A stretch of DNA of 64,000 nt from an uncultured Spirochaetota bacterium (GTDB lineage: Bacteria > Spirochaetota > Spirochaetia > JAFGXN01). Below, piece after piece: positions 8,801 through 18,072 of the stretch. A program made the translations under genes and the position numbers. The notes below the pieces were generated by a model, which was not told the origin of the DNA, did not search any database, and saw nothing but the letters and a program-made list of their open reading frames with translations. The stretch covers positions 372,001 to 436,000 of the forward strand of contig CALXKN010000001.1 in assembly GCA_944388995.1 (NCBI GenBank), read 5' to 3'. Position 1 is the first letter of the stretch, and the number at the start of each line of letters is the position of its first letter.

Positions 8801-10114
8801 ATGAAAAAAAGATTTTCCGGCTTATTCCTTTGCTTAATTCTGTCGGTTTCCTGCGGCGGTCAGTTTTCCGAAATTCAAAGATTTTCGATTTATAAAGAAA
8901 CTCTGACCGTCGGAATTATGAGTGATTTACAGATTCCCGAAAACGCGGCAGACGATAACCTCTATGTCGCAAACACAAAGAAAGCGTTGGAATATTTCCG
9001 ATCGCAAAATATCGATATTCTGATTAATGCCGGCGATCTCACCGATTTGTCCGCCAATTCTTCTTACGATCCATACTCACAGTTGCTTCAGACCGTTTTT
9101 GCGGATAAACGGCCGGTTACGGTTCAGGTAATGGGAAATCATGATTATTGGAATTCTTACGGGAAAGCCGAAACATTACAAAAACTGAGAAACCGCTTTC
9201 AGGAAATGGCCGGCGATGCTCCGTGGTCGCATAAAACCGTCAACGGATATCATTTTCTTGCAATCAGTCCCGTCAACGGTGCAATGGACGGCTCTTACGC
9301 TCTCATCGAAGACAAAATCCGGGCGGAAATCGAAACCGCGGTTGCCGAAAATCCGAAAAATCCCGTATTTGTCGTTACGCATCAACATCCGGAAGACACC
9401 GTTTACGGAAGTGATGACTGGGGAAACGCCGCTCTGACAAAAATTTTTGCCGATTATCCGCAAATTGTCTCGTTTTCGGGGCATTCACACTATTCGCTAT
9501 TGGATGAACGCTCCGTCTGGCAGGGTTCGTTTACGGCCTTCAATACGCAGTGCGTTTCCTATGTTGAATTGGAAAAAGGAAAAGAAAACGGATCGATTCC
9601 GCCGTGTGCCGAAGATTCCCCTATGGTCATGATTATGGAAATTTCTTCCGATGAACTGAAAATCAGACGGTACAATCTTGCTGAGGAACGGGAAGAAAAA
9701 TCTCCGTGGATCATCTCTCTGCCGCTGACACCGTCGGAATTCCGCTACACAACGGAAAAACGTCTTGCCGCCGCAACTGCCCCCGTTTTTCCGGAATCCG
9801 CAACGGCGTCCGGCGTCAAACCGACGACCGTCAAAACCGATGGAAAATCTGTCGCCGGATTCACTTTTACGGCCGCCGAACACCCTGATTTTGTTCACTC
9901 CTATGAAGCGGAATTTTCAGGAAACGGTCAAACCGTAACTGCCGCCTTCTTTTCCGATTTCTGCGCCGGATTGGATAAAATGTCTCCGAATCCGTCGTTT
10001 GCCGTTCCAGCCGCATTAAAACCGGGAGAATACGATGTCAAAATTACGGCAGTCGAATCCTTCGGAAAAAAAAGCGCAAACCAAGTGACGGGAAAACTGA
10101 CTGTCGGCCGTTAA
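8801..10114 (+). CDS. Calcineurin-like metallophosphoesterase lipoprotein
   Basis: 437 residues. A lipoprotein signal is seen at the N-terminus (hydrophobic run, then LSVSC with the lipid-modified Cys near residue 18). The metallophosphatase motifs occur in order: GIMSDLQIPEN, NAGDLTD, VMGNHDYWNSYG, VVTHQHPE and FSGHSHYS, supplying the expected Asp, Asn and His ligands of a two-metal site. The last 130 residues look like a beta-rich accessory domain. It would be anchored in the periplasm or on the surface and hydrolyse an unknown phosphoester. GGAGG precedes the ATG; it lies 10 bases after leuS. Confidence 0.85.
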   Translation: MKKRFSGLFLCLILSVSCGGQFSEIQRFSIYKETLTVGIMSDLQIPENAADDNLYVANTKKALEYFRSQNIDILINAGDLTDLSANSSYDPYSQLLQTVFADKRPVTVQVMGNHDYWNSYGKAETLQKLRNRFQEMAGDAPWSHKTVNGYHFLAISPVNGAMDGSYALIEDKIRAEIETAVAENPKNPVFVVTHQHPEDTVYGSDDWGNAALTKIFADYPQIVSFSGHSHYSLLDERSVWQGSFTAFNTQCVSYVELEKGKENGSIPPCAEDSPMVMIMEISSDELKIRRYNLAEEREEKSPWIISLPLTPSEFRYTTEKRLAAATAPVFPESATASGVKPTTVKTDGKSVAGFTFTAAEHPDFVHSYEAEFSGNGQTVTAAFFSDFCAGLDKMSPNPSFAVPAALKPGEYDVKITAVESFGKKSANQVTGKLTVGR

Positions 10115-10125
10115 ATTCGGGTCAG

Positions 10126-10524
10126 TCAGTTCCGGCAACCGGGACAAGTCCCGCGGACAAAAAAATCAATATTATCGACAGTAAAGCCGTTTCCGGGAGC
10201 CGGTAATTTTGTCTCCTCAACCGGAAAATCGATGACACATCCGCATTTCAGGCATTTAAAGTGACCATGAACGGAGGTGTCGGCGTCAAAACGCGCTTCG
10301 TTTTCTTCAATCGTGATTAAACGCGCTAAATCTTTTTCGACAAACAACTTCAACGTATTGTAAATCGTCATTTTCGAAAGCGACGGAATTTCTTCTTTCA
10401 ATTCGTTGTAAATCGTCTCTACCGAAGGATGTTCTTTTGTCTCCATCAGGAGTTTGTAAATTTTCATTCTTTGGAACGAAGGACGGATGTCCTTGCTTTC
10501 CAGCATCATCTTAGCCTTTTTCAT
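10126..10524 (-). CDS. perR: Fur-family regulator, PerR-like
   Basis: 132 residues from the ATG at 10524. It has an N-terminal winged helix (IRPSFQRMKIYKLLMETKEH, then SLSKMTIYNTLKLF as recognition helix) and a C-terminal metal domain with RFDADTSVHGHFKC. Asp in RFD, where Fur has another residue, is the PerR hallmark of peroxide sensing by metal-catalysed oxidation, and His in EHPSVETIY matches PerR His37. Two CxxC pairs (CLKC, CPGC) form the structural zinc site. Starts further upstream are possible, but a perfect TATAAT ends six bases before this ATG. An inverted repeat overlapping its promoter suggests autoregulation. It is divergent from the ClC gene. Confidence 0.85.
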   Translation of the reverse strand: MKKAKMMLESKDIRPSFQRMKIYKLLMETKEHPSVETIYNELKEEIPSLSKMTIYNTLKLFVEKDLARLITIEENEARFDADTSVHGHFKCLKCGCVIDFPVEETKLPAPGNGFTVDNIDFFVRGTCPGCRN

Positions 10525-10530
10525 ACTCAT

Positions 10531-10559
10531 ATTATATTTTGAATCTTTATAAAATTCAA
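10531..10559 (-). promoter_or_regulatory. perR promoter with candidate operator
   Basis: Minus strand TTGAAT (10559-10554), 17 bp, TATAAT (10536-10531), six bases, ATG. A perfect inverted repeat TTGAAT-N9-ATTCAA spans 10539-10559 and covers the -35 box and spacer. It does not match the Bacillus PerR box exactly, so operator function is inferred from position and symmetry. Confidence 0.55.
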
Positions 10560-10599
10560 TACTTTTTTGGAATAGATACAATTTTTTTTCTTTTTTTGA

Positions 10600-10605
10600 T
10601 AGAAT
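10600..10605 (+). promoter_or_regulatory. Candidate -10 box for the ClC gene
   Basis: TAGAAT ends five bases before the ATG at 10611. No convincing -35 hexamer is seen in the T-rich upstream sequence. Confidence 0.3.
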
Positions 10606-10610
10606 GGATT

Positions 10611-11918
10611 ATGCGGAAAGCGTTTGAAGCCAAACACACACTTCTATACATGAAAGCCGTGTTTATCGGTCTTTTGGCAGGGTTGATTGTGACTGCTTAC
10701 CGTTTTCTGTTGCTTAAACTGACAGAAGGACGTTGGTTTGTTGTCCATGCCGCCGAAAAACAACCGCTTTTTTATATTGCGATTTTTGTGGTACTGACAA
10801 TAACTGCTTTAATTATCGGAGCGACGGTTTCCAAGTATCCGATGTTAAAAGGCAGCGGAATCCCTCAAATCAAAGGCGGACTGCGCGGCTTTTTTAAACT
10901 GTCATGGTTCCCCGAATTGCCGTTAAAATTCTTCGGCGGTCTTTTAGCTCTCGGCTGCGGGCTCTCCCTCGGAAGGGAAGGCCCGTCCATCCAGCTCGGC
11001 GGACTGACCGCGTGCGCTGTCAATAAAAAATTCGCCAAATCGCAAAAAGAGGAAGACTGCCTGCTGACAGCCGGTTCCGCCGCCGGATTGACAGCCGCAT
11101 TCGGCGCGCCGCTTTCGGGCGTTCTGTTCACCTTCGAAGAACTCCGCAATCGAATGACTCACACGAGTTTAGTGACGGCAATCCTCTCGTGTCTTGCCGC
11201 CGGCATCGTTTCCGAAGCGATTCTGGGACAGCTGCCGGTTTTTTCATTCACCTTTCCGAACATGATTCCCGTTTCGGATTACTTTTTACTGATTCCGCTC
11301 GGTGTCGTCTGCGGCACGGTGGCTGTTATTTTCAATCAGTCGCTTTTTCTATCGCAGGATCTGCACGCCCGCATCAAAAGCCCGCTGCTGCGGCCGCTGC
11401 CGGCGTTTTGGCTGACCGGCATTCTGTTTGCAGGTTTTCCGCTGCTGTTGGGAAGCGGTCACGATCTTCTGCAGGAAATTAAGGCCGAATCGTACGCTGT
11501 TCCGATTCTGCTGATACTGATCGCCGCCAAACTGCTCTTTACCGCAATCTGCTACGGCTCCGGAAGTCCGGGAGGCATTTTCTTACCGCTTTTGATGCTT
11601 GGCGCTATCATCGGAAAAACTTACGAATTGCTTTTGGTGAATTATTTTGATTACCCTCACATCTACGGTTCGTTCTTCATCGCACTGGGAATGACCGCAT
11701 TCTTTTCCGGAGTGACAAAAGCGCCGATTACCGGCTGTGTTTTGATTTTAGAGATGACCGCTTCACTCAGCCACCTCATTCCTTTGATCATCGCAGCTCT
11801 AACTTCTTACGGTATCGCGAATTATCTCGGAGACTCGCCCGTTTATGACGAACTTCTGGAGCGAATGCTCAACGATCGGAAAAAAGAGGGGATTTATCCA
11901 AAGAAAGAAGTCGGCTGA
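10611..11918 (+). CDS. ClC-type chloride/proton exchanger
   Basis: 435 residues, polytopic inner-membrane protein. The ClC selectivity motifs are present in order: GSGIPQIKGG, GREGPSIQLGG (with the gating Glu), and GSGSPGGIFLPLL. FTFEELRNR supplies an acidic residue at the position of the internal proton glutamate of E. coli ClC, suggesting an exchanger and not a channel. GREGP instead of GREGT argues against the fluoride-specific branch. There are no C-terminal CBS domains. The ATG at 10611 was chosen because the family homology starts just after it; an upstream TTG would add a non-conserved leader. It is divergent from the PerR-like gene. Confidence 0.88.
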   Translation: MRKAFEAKHTLLYMKAVFIGLLAGLIVTAYRFLLLKLTEGRWFVVHAAEKQPLFYIAIFVVLTITALIIGATVSKYPMLKGSGIPQIKGGLRGFFKLSWFPELPLKFFGGLLALGCGLSLGREGPSIQLGGLTACAVNKKFAKSQKEEDCLLTAGSAAGLTAAFGAPLSGVLFTFEELRNRMTHTSLVTAILSCLAAGIVSEAILGQLPVFSFTFPNMIPVSDYFLLIPLGVVCGTVAVIFNQSLFLSQDLHARIKSPLLRPLPAFWLTGILFAGFPLLLGSGHDLLQEIKAESYAVPILLILIAAKLLFTAICYGSGSPGGIFLPLLMLGAIIGKTYELLLVNYFDYPHIYGSFFIALGMTAFFSGVTKAPITGCVLILEMTASLSHLIPLIIAALTSYGIANYLGDSPVYDELLERMLNDRKKEGIYPKKEVG

Positions 11919-11919
11919 G

Positions 11920-13032
11920 TCAGCAGACGATGCGGCCGCCGTCAAGCAGCGTTTGAACCGAACCGTCGGCAAAAAACGCGGTGATTGTCGGTTTCAGCAG
12001 AACCCCGTCAAGGTGAATCAGCGCGCGGGCGTCTTCATCGTAATTGCTGCCGACAGCGATGTGGCACGTCTCAAACGCCTTTTCGTCAATCAGCATATTG
12101 CCGGAAATGAATGCGGCCGGATTGACTCCGATGCCCAACTCACCGAGGGCCCGCGCATTTTTCCGGTACTCTTGCGCCGTTTCAGGCGGCAGCGTGCCGT
12201 CTTTGCCCATCCGCACACTGTCGGCTTCACCCGCTTCAATCGTTGCCGACAGCGCATCGGCTTCCCGGCCTCCGGAAATACCGGTGACAAAACCGCCTTC
12301 GACGGTGCAGACAATCGGCGTTTCAATTTTAACAGTACCATTTTGAACCGCCATACTGCCGTCGAAAACCAAAATCCCGTGCGCCGTTCCTTTTTCAGGC
12401 GAGATAAACGCTTCGCCTGCCGGCAGATTTCCGCCCTCCCCCGGAACAGAAAAATCTCCGTCATCGACAAACGCCAAACGGCCGCGCAATCCGATTTCCA
12501 AGTCGGTTCCAGCCGCCGTGGAAATATGAACTTTTTCAGCGGCGTCCAACTTTTCTTTTAAAGCAAGACAACGGCGTTTCATTTCAGCGTAATCGACCGG
12601 AACCGTTTTTTCAAACAGCTCTTTCGTGACTCCGGGAGACCAAAATGAACGGGTCTGCTTCCGTTTCATCAAATAATGAAATGTATTGTCGATTTTTTTG
12701 CCTTCCCAATCATAAGGATTGCGGATGGCGTCAAAATCCTTACCCATTTTTTCACTGCTCATGGAAATCAACACATCCGGCGCCGTTTGAATTGCTCCAA
12801 TCACTGACTTCTCGGTAAAATCCAGCGATGTTTTTTCCGGCTGAACAGCCAAAACGGGATGCGCACCGACCGCTTCACATTCGTTGTAGAGCGCCTGCGA
12901 AATTTCCAATACATCGGATTGCGGATTGGTAATGATGAGGACGGTTTCATCTTTTTTGATTTTTAGACTTTCGCGAACAGCGGTTTCCGCCGCTTTTTTC
13001 AAACGGGAACTTTCAATAGGAAACGACGGCAT
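11920..13032 (-). CDS. M29-family aminopeptidase
   Basis: 370 residues, close to the 370-410 usual for thermophilic metallopeptidases of family M29. The active-site region GGNLPAGEAFISPEKGTAHG supplies one Glu ligand; GELGIGVNP supplies another; HIAVGSNYDED and IHLDG supply His/Asp ligands near the C-terminus. It releases N-terminal residues from peptides in the cytoplasm with two divalent metals. TTAGGAG lies before the ATG and the gene follows proS by 9 bases, so it is the last gene of the operon glycosidase-proS-peptidase. It ends one base from the convergent ClC gene. Confidence 0.85.
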   Translation of the reverse strand: MPSFPIESSRLKKAAETAVRESLKIKKDETVLIITNPQSDVLEISQALYNECEAVGAHPVLAVQPEKTSLDFTEKSVIGAIQTAPDVLISMSSEKMGKDFDAIRNPYDWEGKKIDNTFHYLMKRKQTRSFWSPGVTKELFEKTVPVDYAEMKRRCLALKEKLDAAEKVHISTAAGTDLEIGLRGRLAFVDDGDFSVPGEGGNLPAGEAFISPEKGTAHGILVFDGSMAVQNGTVKIETPIVCTVEGGFVTGISGGREADALSATIEAGEADSVRMGKDGTLPPETAQEYRKNARALGELGIGVNPAAFISGNMLIDEKAFETCHIAVGSNYDEDARALIHLDGVLLKPTITAFFADGSVQTLLDGGRIVC

Positions 13033-13041
13033 AAATAACTC

Positions 13042-14478
13042 CTAATAACTTTTAGCGAAAACGGCAAAGTGATGCGCTTCCTTTCCGCAATGGAAACAGC
13101 GGCCGCTGACGTTTTCCTGCCGTCCGAACGGAAGACAGCGAACAGTCGCCTTGGTATCCGCTTTGACTTCGGCTTCGCACTCCGGATCGCCGCACCAAAA
13201 CGCTTCAACAAAACCGGGCGCCTTCTCCCCCTCAAACAGCGGCAAAAAATCTTCGTATTTTTCGACAAAAACCGTATTTTCCTCGCGGAATTTTAATGCC
13301 CGGGCAAACAGATTTTTCTGAATCTCTTCAAGCAGCGTTTTGATTTCACCGGCGACCGCCCCGCGGTCGACCGTCTTCTTTTCGCCCGTATCTCGGCGGA
13401 CCAAAACCGCTTTCCGGTTTTCCAAATCGCGGGGACCGACTTCAACGCGCACGGGAACGCCGCGCATTTCCCACTCGGCAAAACGCCAACCCGGCGACTG
13501 CTTGTCGTCGGCGTCCGTCACAACCCGAAACGAGGCTTTCAGTTCCTTTGCCAACCCGTCGCAATACTCCAAAACCTTCTCTTTATCGGCTGTCTTGAAG
13601 ATCGGGACAATGACAACTTCCTGAGGGGCAACCTTCGGCGGCAAAACCAATCCTTTGTTATCGGAATGCGTCATAATCAGCGCGCCGATCAGCCGCGTCG
13701 AAACTCCCCAGGAGCTTGCCCACACATACTCCAACGTTTTTTCCCTCGTCTGATATTTAACGTCAAACGCTTTCGCAAAATTCTGTCCGAGGAAGTGGGA
13801 AGTTCCCGCCTGCAGCGCTTTTTTATCCTGCAAAAGCGCTTCTATCGAATAGGTGTCGACGGCTCCGGCAAATTTTTCCGACTGCGATTTCGGGCCGGTT
13901 AAAAGCGGAATCGCCAGAAAATCTTCGACAAAGGTTTTATAAACATTGAGCATCCGAAGCGTTTCTTCTTCGGCTTCCCGGGCAGTTTCGTGAGCGGTGT
14001 GCCCCTCCTGCCAAAGAAATTCGGTCGTCCTCAAAAAGAGCCGCGTCCGTTTTTCCCAGCGGATGACGTTTGCCCATTGGTTGATCAAAAGCGGCAGATC
14101 GCGGTAAGACTGAATCCATTTTTTATAAGTGCTCCAAATGATGGTTTCCGACGTCGGTCTTAAAACGTAAGGCTCCTCCAGCTCTTCGCCGCCGGCGTGA
14201 GTCACCACCGCCAGTTCGGGAGAAAATCCTTCGACGTGTTCGGCTTCTTTCCGCAGAAAACTGTCGGGAATCAGCATCGGAAAATAGGCGTTGGAGTGGC
14301 CGGTTTCTTTAAACATCCGGTTCAGCTCGCTCTGAACCGCTTCCCACAGCGCATAGCCGCGCGGGCGGATGACCATACACCCTTTCACGGGCGCATAATC
14401 GGCCAACTGCGCATTCAAAACAATATCAATGTACCATTGGGAAAAATTTTCTTCACGGGGAGTAATTTTATCCGCCAT
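13042..14478 (-). CDS. proS: Prolyl-tRNA synthetase (archaeal/eukaryotic-like type)
   Basis: 478 residues. It lacks the large editing insertion of the long bacterial enzymes and has the C-terminal zinc domain of the short type (Cys in [11 protein letters not shown] and [10 protein letters not shown], ending in Tyr). Class II motifs are seen in [29 protein letters not shown] and the [20 protein letters not shown] block. It charges tRNA-Pro. The ATG at 14478 ([10 protein letters not shown]) has AAGAGG seven bases upstream, better than the in-frame GTG at 14484. The gene begins 9 bases after the upstream glycosidase. Confidence 0.95.
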   Translation of the reverse strand: MADKITPREENFSQWYIDIVLNAQLADYAPVKGCMVIRPRGYALWEAVQSELNRMFKETGHSNAYFPMLIPDSFLRKEAEHVEGFSPELAVVTHAGGEELEEPYVLRPTSETIIWSTYKKWIQSYRDLPLLINQWANVIRWEKRTRLFLRTTEFLWQEGHTAHETAREAEEETLRMLNVYKTFVEDFLAIPLLTGPKSQSEKFAGAVDTYSIEALLQDKKALQAGTSHFLGQNFAKAFDVKYQTREKTLEYVWASSWGVSTRLIGALIMTHSDNKGLVLPPKVAPQEVVIVPIFKTADKEKVLEYCDGLAKELKASFRVVTDADDKQSPGWRFAEWEMRGVPVRVEVGPRDLENRKAVLVRRDTGEKKTVDRGAVAGEIKTLLEEIQKNLFARALKFREENTVFVEKYEDFLPLFEGEKAPGFVEAFWCGDPECEAEVKADTKATVRCLPFGRQENVSGRCFHCGKEAHHFAVFAKSY

Positions 14479-14487
14479 AAACACCTC

Positions 14488-15915
14488 TTACATTTTATCA
14501 ATCAGCATGGAACACTTGCCGGAAGGAATCGGAAGCGTTTTTTTCTTCCTGCTGTTCAGAATATTGATTGTAAAATAATATAACTTGTCCGATTCAAGCC
14601 GAATTTCCCAAGCGCCGACGCGGCCGCTTTTGTTGCTGTAAATCGTAATTTTATTGCGTTTCAGCAGCATATTTTCGATTCCGGTCTCCTCCAAAGACGG
14701 CATAATCCATTCGACCGTTTTCTTCGGAAGTGAAATATAGAATCCGACCACATTTTCAATCATCAGCGCGATGGTACTCAGACAGGCGTAGGGCAGAAAA
14801 TTCCGCCGCGGGAAACCGGTTCCGTCGGCTGCGGCCGGAGCGGCTTCCGACGGACTGTAGGATTCATACAGATCCGGTTTCGGGCTTTCTTCGTCGTTCA
14901 GCACTTCAAGAATGAAGTAAAGATGACGGATGGCAAATTCCCGCGCCGTTTCGTAATACTTGTACTTTTCCAGCCCTTTGATAATCATGAAAACCAACGA
15001 CGGATTGACGTCGCCGAGATCGCGTCTGCCTTCGGGGGAAAAACCCTCCTCGCAGGCGGCAAGCGACGGAAACGGATGTTCCGTTGCAAATTCATTTTCA
15101 TCGGAGAGCAGTTTTACCATCCGGTCGACGCGGTCCACGCCGGGAAGTTCCGCCAAAACCGCCCAATACCCGGCGCAAGACTTGACCCGCAAAAGCGATC
15201 CGTCTTTCTTCAAATCGAAATAAAACCCGGCTTCCTCGTCCCACATTTTTTCGTTAATGCGGGTTTTCAGTGAAAAATACTTCTTTTTGTATTTGAACCC
15301 GATGTCGCGGTCGTTTAACAGTTCGCCGATAGCGGAGAGGTAAAGCGCATTCACCGCCTGCTGACAGTTGAAATCAATCGGGTAAAAAGCCTCGGCGCGC
15401 AAAGGGCAGTTTCGTCCGCCGGCTAAAGGAGTCACAGCGTACAATCCGTTAGGGGCAAGGAATTTTTCTTCCAACCAATCATAATAGCGGCAAAGAATTT
15501 CGATAACGTCTTTCAACCGCTTTTTGTTGCCGACTTTGTGATAAATATTCAGCTCGGCATAAGAAAACAGAGGCGGCAAAACGCCCTCGGGATTCTCTTC
15601 GGTCAGTATGGGGCGGCCGTCCTCAAGCGAATATACGCCGCGAATAGCTCCGTCCGCTTCCTGTTTGGCATAAAAGTTATCGAGACAGGAGGATGAGTTA
15701 TAACAGCCGTTGCTGTACACCAAAAAAAAGGTCGAAAAAATCGCTTCCGTTTGATTGATGACGCCGGACGGTTCATAAACGAAAAACTCTTTTGCAAAGC
15801 CGTTCTTGGTTGAACCTTTGATCATTGCCGAGTCAATTCGATTCCAACTTTGTTCGTAAACATCGACAAAATCCTGATCATAGAAACGGATTAAAGGTAA
15901 ATCTTTTCTCGCCAT
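14488..15915 (-). CDS. (alpha/alpha)6-barrel glycosidase (MGH1/trehalase-like)
   Basis: 475 residues, no signal peptide, so cytoplasmic. The helical repeat pattern and motifs such as FSYAELNIYHKVGNKKRLKD, YYDWLEEKFLAPNGLYAV, FNCQQAVNALYLSAIGELL and KMWDEEAGFYFD resemble GH63/GH37-like proteins of the mannosylglycerate-hydrolase type. The acid/base residues cannot be assigned safely by eye, and the substrate is unknown. The ATG at 15915 (MARKDLPLI) is used; a TTGTGT-17-TAAGTT pair lies 13 bases upstream. It heads an operon with proS and the M29 peptidase. Confidence 0.7.
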   Translation of the reverse strand: MARKDLPLIRFYDQDFVDVYEQSWNRIDSAMIKGSTKNGFAKEFFVYEPSGVINQTEAIFSTFFLVYSNGCYNSSSCLDNFYAKQEADGAIRGVYSLEDGRPILTEENPEGVLPPLFSYAELNIYHKVGNKKRLKDVIEILCRYYDWLEEKFLAPNGLYAVTPLAGGRNCPLRAEAFYPIDFNCQQAVNALYLSAIGELLNDRDIGFKYKKKYFSLKTRINEKMWDEEAGFYFDLKKDGSLLRVKSCAGYWAVLAELPGVDRVDRMVKLLSDENEFATEHPFPSLAACEEGFSPEGRRDLGDVNPSLVFMIIKGLEKYKYYETAREFAIRHLYFILEVLNDEESPKPDLYESYSPSEAAPAAADGTGFPRRNFLPYACLSTIALMIENVVGFYISLPKKTVEWIMPSLEETGIENMLLKRNKITIYSNKSGRVGAWEIRLESDKLYYFTINILNSRKKKTLPIPSGKCSMLIDKM

Positions 15916-15977
15916 GTTTTTTCCCGCTAACTTAAAATCATCCGTATGGAAACACAAATTTCTTCGGAACAGAAAGA

Positions 15978-16367
15978 TTAAACAAGCAGTTTTTCAAGTT
16001 CCGAACGGATTCCTGAAGGAATTTCCGTCGATTTCTGCGCCCGGTAATCAAAAAACACCGTCACCACCGTCGAGCGGGCGCACAATCGTCCTTCCTGATA
16101 CAGTTCCTGATAAATATGCATTGAACTGCGACCCAATTTCGACACTCCGGTTTTCATTTCACACTCTTTTCCGTAAAAAATCTGTGAAAGAAAATCGACT
16201 TCGCTTCGAACCATGATTTGGTTCCAGTTTTCAAAGAGAAGCGACGGATTGCAGATTTTAAAAATCGGGTTGCGCGCTTTTTCAAGCCAATATTGAATGG
16301 ACAAGTTGTTCATATGCCGTAATCCGTCCGTATCGGCGATTGCAGGGTAAAATTTCTCGATTATCAT
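15978..16367 (-). CDS. Acyl-CoA thioesterase, hot-dog fold (YbgC/4HBT type)
   Basis: 129 residues, the size of a single hot-dog domain. The N-terminal motif IADTDGLRHMNNLSIQYWLE matches the 4HBT signature, with Asp at the catalytic position and the HMNN turn. VRSEVDFLSQI and VTVFFDYRAQ fit the central strands. The substrate is probably a short or aromatic acyl-CoA, not determinable here. An extended -10 box (TGATATAAT) ends six bases before the ATG, with no Shine-Dalgarno site. It is divergent from folB. Confidence 0.8.
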   Translation of the reverse strand: MIIEKFYPAIADTDGLRHMNNLSIQYWLEKARNPIFKICNPSLLFENWNQIMVRSEVDFLSQIFYGKECEMKTGVSKLGRSSMHIYQELYQEGRLCARSTVVTVFFDYRAQKSTEIPSGIRSELEKLLV

Positions 16368-16373
16368 GTTCCG

Positions 16374-16382
16374 ATTATATCA
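16374..16382 (-). promoter_or_regulatory. Extended -10 promoter of thioesterase gene, leaderless geometry
   Basis: TGATATAAT on the minus strand, then six bases and the ATG at 16367. The -35 region is poor, as is common with an extended -10 (TGn). Confidence 0.55.
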
Positions 16383-16443
16383 TAAATTCGGGAAAATCGT
16401 TTATTTTTTTTCTTTTTTTTGTTAAAAAAAATCGGAGAGAAAA

Positions 16444-16797
16444 ATGTGCGTCATTACAATTGAAAATATCGAGTCGGAAACCATTATCGGTGTTGAAGAG
16501 CACGAACGAACGCACCTTACGCCGGTTATTGCGACAGTCGTGATCCGTTACGATTCGTCAAAAGCCGAAAAGAACGACGATATAGCCGAGGCTGTCGATT
16601 ATGCCCTGTTGCCGCAGATGGTTCGAAGAACCGTCGCCGAATCTCGGTGCAGGCTGCTGGAAACGCTGGCGGGGCGGATTGGCGACTGCATTCTTCAACG
16701 GTTTGCGCAAGCCGAAACGGCAACCGTGCGCCTTTGCAAGCCCGGAATTCTGCCGGAAGCGGCGGCTGTTTGGGTTGAAGTCAGCCGATGCCGATGA
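16444..16797 (+). CDS. folB: Dihydroneopterin aldolase-like protein
   Basis: 117 residues, the length of a FolB subunit. It starts ITIENIESETIIGVEEHERT, where FolB has the strand 'L.gl...iGv...ER', continues with the DIAEAVDYALL segment, the LLETLAGRIGDCIL helix carrying the Glu, and ends with a CKPG loop equivalent to the family's 'v.KP.a'. It would form 6-hydroxymethyl-dihydropterin in folate synthesis. GGAGAG lies before the ATG. No other folate gene is adjacent, so the assignment is by family only. Confidence 0.75.
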   Translation: MCVITIENIESETIIGVEEHERTHLTPVIATVVIRYDSSKAEKNDDIAEAVDYALLPQMVRRTVAESRCRLLETLAGRIGDCILQRFAQAETATVRLCKPGILPEAAAVWVEVSRCR

Positions 16798-16828
16798 ATC
16801 CGCCGATACTCGGACAAAGCGGCCGCTC

Positions 16829-18064
16829 TCAATAGAAATCTTTAGCGTTAACGATACGGACGGCGCCGGTTTGCTTTGCGATCAAATAAACGCACAATCC
16901 GGAACAAACCGTATCAATCAACGCCGCCAACCCGTACATTACCGGCAATAACGGCAGCAGTAAATGATAAGCATCCGATTTGACAACCCCGTAAACGGAG
17001 CACATAACGATCACCGAAAAAAACGAACCGACAACCGGAATCGTTCCCGTATACAGGGAAAGAACCAGCGCCAATAAAACCGCGACCGCGACAGACACAA
17101 ACGAAACCGTCAGCCCCGACTGCGATTTCAAAATCATCAGAAACGCCGAAACGGTCATCATAACGGTTCCGGGACGGAAAACGGCGGCGTAAAATCCTGT
17201 CAAAAACGAATTGACGGTTGATTCCACTCCGGAGTTTTTTTCGTTGTATTTCAGCAGAGCCGCATGGGAAAAAAGGACGTCGCCGGAAACAAAGGCCGTC
17301 AGCGCCGGAACCGTTAATCCGAACAGCAGTTTATACGGATTTTTTTCCTTGAAAAAAAGAAACATAACAGCCGGACAAAAGACAAAAAGAAAAAAAACCG
17401 CTTCGACGACAAGAAACAGAATAAAATAAACGATATCGCGGTTCATTACCGCCCCTGATTTCAGGGAATAAACAAATCCTGCCGTAATGAAAAAAATCAT
17501 TGCCCATAAAATATCGACGGCAAAAGTATTGATGTGCTGCAGCAGCTTGGAAAACGAATCAAACAGCGTCGAAATCGATTTGGTCGCCAAGCGGTCGAAC
17601 GAAAGGTTCAGACCGATAAAAAGCGCCAAAACAATCACCGGAAAAAGAATTCCGTAGGGATTGAAAAAAACGCTGAGCATATTTGCCGGAATCACGGAGA
17701 GCAGAAAATCGGAGAGCGGAGGCACTTCAAACACCTCCGATTCGGGAACGATGTGGGAAAGCCGTTGCGGAGAGAGCAGCAGGGTCAGAACGGCCGCAAA
17801 AAGAACCGCCGCCGCCGTCACAACGCTCCAAAAAGCAAGCGCCCGTCCGAACATTTTCCGCAGGAGCTTCTGACGGTACAGTTCGTAAACTTCGATTGCG
17901 AACGAGAAAAAAACAAGCGGAATAAAAATGTATTTTCCGAAGTTGACGGCAAGTTCAAAAAGAAAGCGGACGGCGGTTTCCAAAAACTCTGTGTGCGCCG
18001 GCAGCAGCGCGCCGACCAACGCGCCGGCAAAGGTTCCCAACAAAACTTTAATCCAGTTTTTCAT
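16829..18064 (-). CDS. Dicarboxylate/amino acid:cation symporter-like membrane protein (divergent)
   Basis: 411 residues with about eight hydrophobic segments. The N-terminus NWIKVLLGTFAGALVGALLP and the 'FGKYIFIPLVFFSFAIEVYELYR' region match the DAACS (glutamate transporter) fold. The canonical Ser-rich motif and the NMDG motif of known members are not recognisable: the corresponding regions read AFVSGDVLFSHAALL and GTIPVVGSFFSVIV. Transport of a C4-dicarboxylate or amino acid is therefore only suggested. AGGGG before the ATG overlaps the stop of the upstream unknown gene, indicating one operon. Confidence 0.65.
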   Translation of the reverse strand: MKNWIKVLLGTFAGALVGALLPAHTEFLETAVRFLFELAVNFGKYIFIPLVFFSFAIEVYELYRQKLLRKMFGRALAFWSVVTAAAVLFAAVLTLLLSPQRLSHIVPESEVFEVPPLSDFLLSVIPANMLSVFFNPYGILFPVIVLALFIGLNLSFDRLATKSISTLFDSFSKLLQHINTFAVDILWAMIFFITAGFVYSLKSGAVMNRDIVYFILFLVVEAVFFLFVFCPAVMFLFFKEKNPYKLLFGLTVPALTAFVSGDVLFSHAALLKYNEKNSGVESTVNSFLTGFYAAVFRPGTVMMTVSAFLMILKSQSGLTVSFVSVAVAVLLALVLSLYTGTIPVVGSFFSVIVMCSVYGVVKSDAYHLLLPLLPVMYGLAALIDTVCSGLCVYLIAKQTGAVRIVNAKDFY

Positions 18065-18072
18065 TTTTACCC

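Noticed and set aside
10539-10610. Upstream TTG start for the ClC gene
   Set aside because: The extra 24 residues read through the perR promoter and operator and do not belong to the ClC fold.
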